NCBI RefSeq assembly: GCF_019800885.1
Contig: NZ_JAHVKE010000003.1
Location: forward strand, 62,001-126,000
DNA length: 64,000 nucleotides
Direction of reading: 5' to 3'
Source of the DNA: Maritalea mobilis
Lineage (GTDB): Bacteria > Pseudomonadota > Alphaproteobacteria > Rhodobacterales > Rhodobacteraceae
Positions 63,982-64,000 of the stretch are shown here, piece after piece. The position numbers were made by a program, and so were the translations under genes. A model generated the notes under the pieces. The model saw nothing but the letters and a program-made list of their open reading frames with translations. It was not told the origin of the DNA and did no database searches. Position 1 is the first letter of the stretch. Every line of letters begins with the position of its first letter.

Positions 63982-64000
63982 TTAGTAAACCGTATCGCTG
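63982..64000 (-). CDS. cydB: 3' end of cydB (partial, by position)
   Basis: Only five codons (S-D-T-V-Y) and a TAA are visible before the right edge of the window. They are called cydB because cydX normally follows cydB at this spacing. The sequence alone is too short to prove it. Confidence 0.5.

Overview
The window is 64 kb of GC-rich, gene-dense bacterial chromosome. It most likely comes from an alphaproteobacterium of the Rhodobacterales (Roseobacter/Rhodobacter group). The evidence is the aa3 oxidase cluster coxB-ctaB-coxF-ctaG-coxC-surf1 running into thrC and an M16 peptidase, several small families typical of that order (DUF2842, DUF1467, DUF3572, DUF983), direct-repeat LexA boxes of the GTTC-N7-GTTC type, and an intergenic terminator repeat that occurs three times here. 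No rRNA, tRNA, CRISPR array, insertion sequence or prophage was seen. Nearly everything is core chromosome.

Layout. 0-10 kb: the end of a HAD phosphatase gene, a DegT-type aminotransferase, pyrG, secG, purA, a very acidic 892-residue protein of unknown role, thiamine pyrophosphokinase behind a possible 12-codon leader ORF, and rpiA. 10-21 kb: glutathione reductase with an unusual insertion, the membrane protein-quality group hflK-hflC-DUF2065-degP, a peptidoglycan-binding lipoprotein, a 3' remnant of the SOS polymerase gene dnaE2 next to a LexA-type box, a [2Fe-2S] ferredoxin, an FG-GAP protein and aspS. 21-32 kb: hemerythrin, a response regulator, methylmalonyl-CoA epimerase, an EI24 protein, nitroreductase, a phospholipase-D lipoprotein, topA, dprA and tldD. 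32-41 kb: the cytochrome aa3 subunit and assembly operon, thrC, an M16 peptidase, a GNAT acetyltransferase and an FAD-linked 2-hydroxyacid dehydrogenase.

41-53 kb: metG, an SDR enzyme, an MFS transporter, an orphan imuA with its own LexA box, an aldo/keto reductase, a three-gene operon that fits carnitine breakdown (BKACE cleavage enzyme, SGNH hydrolase, carnitine dehydrogenase fused to a hotdog thioesterase), two transporters and a NUDIX hydrolase. 53-64 kb: an EF-hand/sigma/membrane protein/periplasmic metal-sensor-like cluster, a PleD-like diguanylate cyclase, a MarR regulator, a HAD phosphatase, a non-pyrrolysine MttB-family methyltransferase, an H-NOX/HNOBA-GGDEF gene pair, an ABC1 kinase, and the end of a cytochrome bd operon (cydB end, cydX).

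Main points of interest. First, the H-NOX plus HNOBA-GGDEF pair has the domain plan of soluble guanylate cyclase split over two genes, with a c-di-GMP cyclase as output. The H-NOX protein appears to lack both the proximal heme histidine and the YxSxR motif. Second, the SOS mutasome cassette looks dismantled: imuA alone at 45 kb and a dnaE2 tail at 17 kb, each with a GTTC-N7-GTTC box. Third, an intergenic terminator repeat carries a conserved 12-base tail that termination does not explain. Fourth, three palindromes are spaced about two helical turns apart beside pyrG. All calls come from reading the sequence; no database search was run.
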